A stretch of DNA of 64,000 nucleotides from Kordia aestuariivivens. Its GTDB lineage: Bacteria > Bacteroidota > Bacteroidia > Flavobacteriales > Flavobacteriaceae. The notes below the pieces were generated by a model. The model ran no database searches, had not been told where the DNA came from, and was given only the letters and a program-made list of their open reading frames with translations. Of the stretch, positions 60,730 through 64,000 are shown piece by piece. Each line of letters begins with the position of its first letter. The first letter of the stretch is position 1. The position numbers and the translations under genes are program-made. The DNA lies in assembly GCF_014397005.1 (NCBI RefSeq), contig NZ_JACGWS010000006.1, positions 227,983-291,982 of the forward strand. The letters run 5' to 3'.

Positions 60730-60839
60730 CTTTTACTCAATAATCGAGATTTAAAATCTGCTGAAGCTTGTATTGTCTTTTTTACCTCATCAAACAGTAA
60801 CTGCCGTTTGTATGCGCAATTTTAAAGGAAAAATAATAT

Positions 60840-60847
60840 TACATTTG
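60840..60847 (+). promoter_or_regulatory. -7 promoter element of gltX
   Basis: TACATTTG fits TAnnTTTG and lies 26 bases before the gltX ATG. A TTTG at 60807-60810 is too far upstream for an ideal -33 element. Confidence 0.5.
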
Positions 60848-60873
60848 CACTTTATAACCATATACTATTATTT

Positions 60874-62385
60874 ATGACTAAAAAAGTTCGTGTTCGTTTT
60901 GCACCAAGTCCAACGGGACCTTTACATATTGGAGGCGTAAGAACTGCCTTATTTAACTATTTATTCGCCAAAAAACATGGCGGAGATTTTATTTTACGTA
61001 TTGAAGATACAGATCAAAATAGATTTGTAGAAGGCGCGGAAGAATACATTACTGAAGCGTTAGAATGGTGTGGAATTCCTTTTGATGAAGGTACTATGAA
61101 AGATGGCGGATTTGGTCCATACAAACAAAGTGAACGCAAACATTTGTACAAACAATATGCAGATGATTTGATCACAAAAGGTCATGCATATTATGCTTTT
61201 GATACAGCAGAAGCATTAGATGCTCATAGAAAGGGTCATGAAGCAGAAGGAAAAACATTTATCTATAACTGGCACAATCGTTTAAAACTTTCCAATTCTT
61301 TATCGCTTACGCAAGATGAAGTAAATGCTAAGATTGATGCTGGCGAACCGTATGTCATTCGTTTCAAATCGCCACAAGATGAAATTTTACATTTAAAAGA
61401 TATCGTTCGTGGTGATGTTGAAATTGACACCAATATTTTAGACGATAAAGTTTTATATAAAAGTGACGGAATGCCAACCTATCATTTGGCAAATATTGTA
61501 GATGATCATTTAATGGAAATCACACACGTAATTCGTGGAGAAGAATGGTTGCCTTCGTTAGCATTGCACTATTTATTATACCGTTCGTTTGAATGGGAAG
61601 CGCCTGTTTTTGCACATTTACCATTGATTTTAAGACCAACTGGAAAAGGAAAATTGAGCAAGCGCGATGGTGCAAAGTTTGGTTTCCCTGTATTTCCATT
61701 GGAATGGGATGATACAAAAGAAGGTGAATTGTACAAAGGTTTTCGTGAAGATGGATACTTTAATGATGCTTTGGTAAATTTCTTAGCATTTTTAGGTTGG
61801 AATCCAGGAACCGAGCAAGAAATTTTCAGTTTAGACGAGTTGATTCAAGCTTTTGATTTGGAACGAATTAATAAAGCTGGTGCTCGATTTGACATTGATA
61901 AAATGAAGTGGTTCAACCAACAATACATGCAGCAAAAATCTGACGAAAGTCTAGCGGAAGCTTTTCAAAAAAGTCATACTGAATTAGCGGATATTGATAT
62001 AAATTATATTGCGATTGTTGTAGGAATGATTAAAGATAGAGCCACGTTTGTGAGCGATTTTTGGAGTTTGAGTCATTTCTTCTTTACTGCGCCGCAAGAA
62101 TACGATGCAAAAGCATCTAAAAAGGCGTTTAAAGAAGGCACAAGCGAGTTAATGCAACAATTAATACAAGTTATTGAACCTATTGAAGATGTAAGCGTAG
62201 AAAACCTTCAAACAGAAATTAAAGGTTGGATTACTAGCAATGAAATTGGTTTTGGAAAAGTAATGCAACCACTGCGTTTAGCGTTAGTTGGCGCGTTACA
62301 AGGACCTGATTTGTTTGAAATTATGTTTATGATTGGTAAGCAGGAAACCATCAAGCGTATTCAGAAAGTAATTGAAACGATATAA
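60874..62385 (+). CDS. gltX: Glutamyl-tRNA synthetase
   Basis: A 503-residue class I synthetase. The HIGH-type motif PLHIGGVRTALFNYLFA begins near residue 16, and the KMSKS-type motif is GKLSKRDGAKF near 260-270. It charges tRNA-Glu with glutamate. No indication of the Gln-discriminating variant can be read directly. It is monocistronic with its own terminator. Confidence 0.97.
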   Translation: MTKKVRVRFAPSPTGPLHIGGVRTALFNYLFAKKHGGDFILRIEDTDQNRFVEGAEEYITEALEWCGIPFDEGTMKDGGFGPYKQSERKHLYKQYADDLITKGHAYYAFDTAEALDAHRKGHEAEGKTFIYNWHNRLKLSNSLSLTQDEVNAKIDAGEPYVIRFKSPQDEILHLKDIVRGDVEIDTNILDDKVLYKSDGMPTYHLANIVDDHLMEITHVIRGEEWLPSLALHYLLYRSFEWEAPVFAHLPLILRPTGKGKLSKRDGAKFGFPVFPLEWDDTKEGELYKGFREDGYFNDALVNFLAFLGWNPGTEQEIFSLDELIQAFDLERINKAGARFDIDKMKWFNQQYMQQKSDESLAEAFQKSHTELADIDINYIAIVVGMIKDRATFVSDFWSLSHFFFTAPQEYDAKASKKAFKEGTSELMQQLIQVIEPIEDVSVENLQTEIKGWITSNEIGFGKVMQPLRLALVGALQGPDLFEIMFMIGKQETIKRIQKVIETI

Positions 62386-62407
62386 TTTCAACTAATTTAT
62401 AAAATGT

Positions 62408-62451
62408 AAAAGCCATGATTTGAAAATTCAAAATCATGGCTTTTTCTTTTT
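62408..62451 (+). terminator. Rho-independent terminator of gltX
   Basis: AAAGCCATGATTT pairs with AAATCATGGCTTT, with an AT loop, followed by T-rich tail; it begins 23 bases after the stop. Confidence 0.9.
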
Positions 62452-62486
62452 TTGTAACATAAACAAGCATAAAACATACTAACTTA

Positions 62487-63860
62487 GTGCTAACCATTAA
62501 AATAATATGTGTGTATAAATATATTCTGTGTTTTCTGCTGCTCTTTACTTCGATAATAGGTTTTTCACAAAACGAAACAAAAACAGTCCAAACATTTACT
62601 GTAGAAACAGTTCCTGATCCTAAAAAATCGAATGGCGGATTTGTTTCTGATCCAAGCAATTACTTAACTACTTCTGAAAAAACAAGTCTCAACCGTTTAA
62701 TTGTAGAAACCGAGCAAATTACAACGGCACAAATAGCTGTGGTCATTTTGCCGAGTATTGGCAGTGCAATTCCCAAAGATTTTGCAGTTGATTTATTTCA
62801 GCATTGGGGAATTGGGCAAAGTGATAAAGACAATGGTTTGTTGATTTTGACTGTTATGGATCAGCGCAGAACAGAATTTGAAACTGGTTATGGTTTAGAA
62901 GGTGTCTTGCCAGATATTGTGTTATTTAGAATAGGAATAGATCAGGTTGTCCCCTATTTTAAAAAGCAAGAATATGGAAATGGTTTAATAGCAGCAGTAT
63001 CAAAAATTAAAAGTATTGTAGAAAATCCGAAGGTTAGAGAAGAAATAAAATCTACAGGATTAACAATTATAGATAGTGATGATTCTTACCGAAGAAGTTC
63101 TCCAAATCCTGTTATTTATGTGATTATAGCGTATTTTATTTGCTGTATTCTTATGGGTTTATTATATAGAAGATCTTACCAAAGAATTCATAACAATAAA
63201 GAAGATTTTTATAATAAATACATTGCTATCGATAAGTTTAATGCTCTTTTTTTAGCAATACTTTTTCCACTACCATTTATTTTTATTCGAAAATTGATTC
63301 ACAAACGCATGAATTTATATCGATATCATCCGCGGTTTAGTAAAATTAATGGAAAACCTATGGTGCTAAAAAGCGAAGTTGAGGATGATCATTATTTATA
63401 CGAAGGAGAACTAAAAGAAGAAGAAATTGATTCTGTAGATTATGATGTATGGTGTACCGAAAATGATGATGACATTCTTATATTACCTTATAAAAATCAT
63501 ACAACTCCATATTCTAAATGCCCAAAATGCACGTTTAAAACCTATAAATTAATGCATAGTCGTACCGTAAGTTATGCTACATACAGTTCAACAGGATTAA
63601 GAGAAAAGGAATATGGATGTGTCAATTGTAATCACCAACATGTTGAACAAATTACAATTCCTAGAAAAGAACGTTCTGAAAACAATCACAGTTCATTTGG
63701 AAGATCGGGCAGAAGTTCGCGTAGAAGTTCTGGTGGATTTTCTAGCGGTGGATTTTCTGGTGGAAGTTCATCAGGTGGGTTTTCTGGTGGCGGTTCTTCT
63801 AGTGGATCAAGTTGGGGCGGCGGTTCTTCTGGCGGAGGTGGTGCTGGTGTAAGTTGGTAA
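62487..63860 (+). CDS. TPM-domain (YgcG-like) membrane protein with Gly/Ser-rich tail
   Basis: A 457-residue protein, apparently starting at GTG (62487), with the next in-frame GTG eight codons on. A signal segment (about 11-28) precedes the TPM domain (about 45-180; FVSDPSNYLTTSEKTSLNRL, QTEFETGYGLEGVLPD-type core, and LPDIVLFRIGIDQ). A membrane helix lies near 205-222 and another near 250-265. The cytoplasmic or exposed part has CPKC/CVNC pairs that may bind zinc. The last 50 residues are almost only Ser, Gly and a few others. Family role in envelope maintenance is not well defined. Confidence 0.85.
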   Translation: MLTIKIICVYKYILCFLLLFTSIIGFSQNETKTVQTFTVETVPDPKKSNGGFVSDPSNYLTTSEKTSLNRLIVETEQITTAQIAVVILPSIGSAIPKDFAVDLFQHWGIGQSDKDNGLLILTVMDQRRTEFETGYGLEGVLPDIVLFRIGIDQVVPYFKKQEYGNGLIAAVSKIKSIVENPKVREEIKSTGLTIIDSDDSYRRSSPNPVIYVIIAYFICCILMGLLYRRSYQRIHNNKEDFYNKYIAIDKFNALFLAILFPLPFIFIRKLIHKRMNLYRYHPRFSKINGKPMVLKSEVEDDHYLYEGELKEEEIDSVDYDVWCTENDDDILILPYKNHTTPYSKCPKCTFKTYKLMHSRTVSYATYSSTGLREKEYGCVNCNHQHVEQITIPRKERSENNHSSFGRSGRSSRRSSGGFSSGGFSGGSSSGGFSGGGSSSGSSWGGGSSGGGGAGVSW

Positions 63861-63879
63861 AGAATACAATAAAAAGAGG

Positions 63880-63915
63880 TCGTCTAAAAAGTAATTTTTA
63901 GGCGATTTTCTTTTT
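63880..63915 (+). terminator. Terminator of the TPM-domain gene
   Basis: TCGTCTAAAAA/TTTTTAGGCGA, an 11-bp stem with one G-T pair, a 4-base loop and a T-rich tail. Confidence 0.82.
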
Positions 63916-64000
63916 GGTCTAATTTTGTTTTGATCTCAAGCTTTGATTAATTGAGATTAAAAACGGTCACAATAAAAAAGCGAAGTTAGTTTACAGTGTT

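Noticed and set aside
63680..63860. Tandem Gly/Ser codons at the end of the TPM gene as a CRISPR or minisatellite
   Set aside because: They are in-frame low-complexity coding sequence of a kind usual for this family, without regular spacers.

Overview
The window looks like chromosomal DNA of a marine Flavobacteriaceae member (Bacteroidota), possibly close to Kordia. That is inferred from low G+C, a T9SS C-terminal sorting domain, TonB receptor/DUF4249 and ECF-sigma/FecR modules, DUF4175, DUF4837, GH3 and TAnnTTTG-type promoters. The genus is a guess. No rRNA, tRNA, CRISPR array or transposase gene was found.

Bases 1-16636, all on the minus strand, are part of a surface-polysaccharide locus. 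From upstream to downstream it runs: a Wzz-like membrane protein, rmlB-A-C-D (dTDP-L-rhamnose), cysQ, an MBOAT O-acyltransferase with an SGNH partner, a UDP-GlcNAc 4-epimerase/6-dehydrogenase pair (UDP-GalNAcA), wecB-wecC (UDP-ManNAcA), a lipoprotein, and a second MBOAT with an SGNH-like partner cut by the left edge. Glycosyltransferases, Wzx and Wzy are not present and presumably lie to the left. A fossil of the 3' end of cysQ sits between the second sugar block and the first MBOAT/SGNH pair.

Bases 16642-23040 hold a conserved unknown protein, a GH3-family protein, a 23-codon ORF wedged between GH3 and an M23 peptidase, tatA, an AT-rich fic gene and a Crp/Fnr regulator without a normal start codon. 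Bases 23107-25962 hold two secreted alpha/beta hydrolases and a lipoprotein. An orphan double-glycine RiPP-like precursor lies at 26012-26272, followed by tex, a DUF4837 lipoprotein, an MltD-like transglycosylase, pgk and a DUF2652 protein on the minus strand, and holB on the plus strand.

Bases 35725-44005 carry two TonB receptor modules: an STN-type receptor with FecR and an ECF sigma factor, and a receptor with a DUF4249 lipoprotein. A 905-base gap between them contains two terminator hairpins, a promoter-like 13-mer, a DUF4249 3' fossil and a copy of a dispersed repeat. A plus-strand operon (44460-47182) encodes a lipoprotein, a membrane protein, a LytS-type kinase and a LytTR regulator.

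Bases 47452-56349 (minus) carry an OmpH-like protein, a methyltransferase, a lipoprotein, a GNAT, mnmG, ybeY and a very large DUF4175 coiled-coil protein. Three perfect copies of the 16-bp palindrome TGTTCCACGTGGAACA, the classic parS sequence, fall in 3.4 kb around mnmG, so this part is probably near oriC. The right end (plus) has a putative outer-membrane beta-barrel, an AlkB-type oxygenase, a T9SS-secreted protein, gltX and a TPM-domain protein.

Two families of structured intergenic repeats (A and B) recur across the window, with one B element nested in an A element. Two 3'-end gene fossils record past duplication and deletion.
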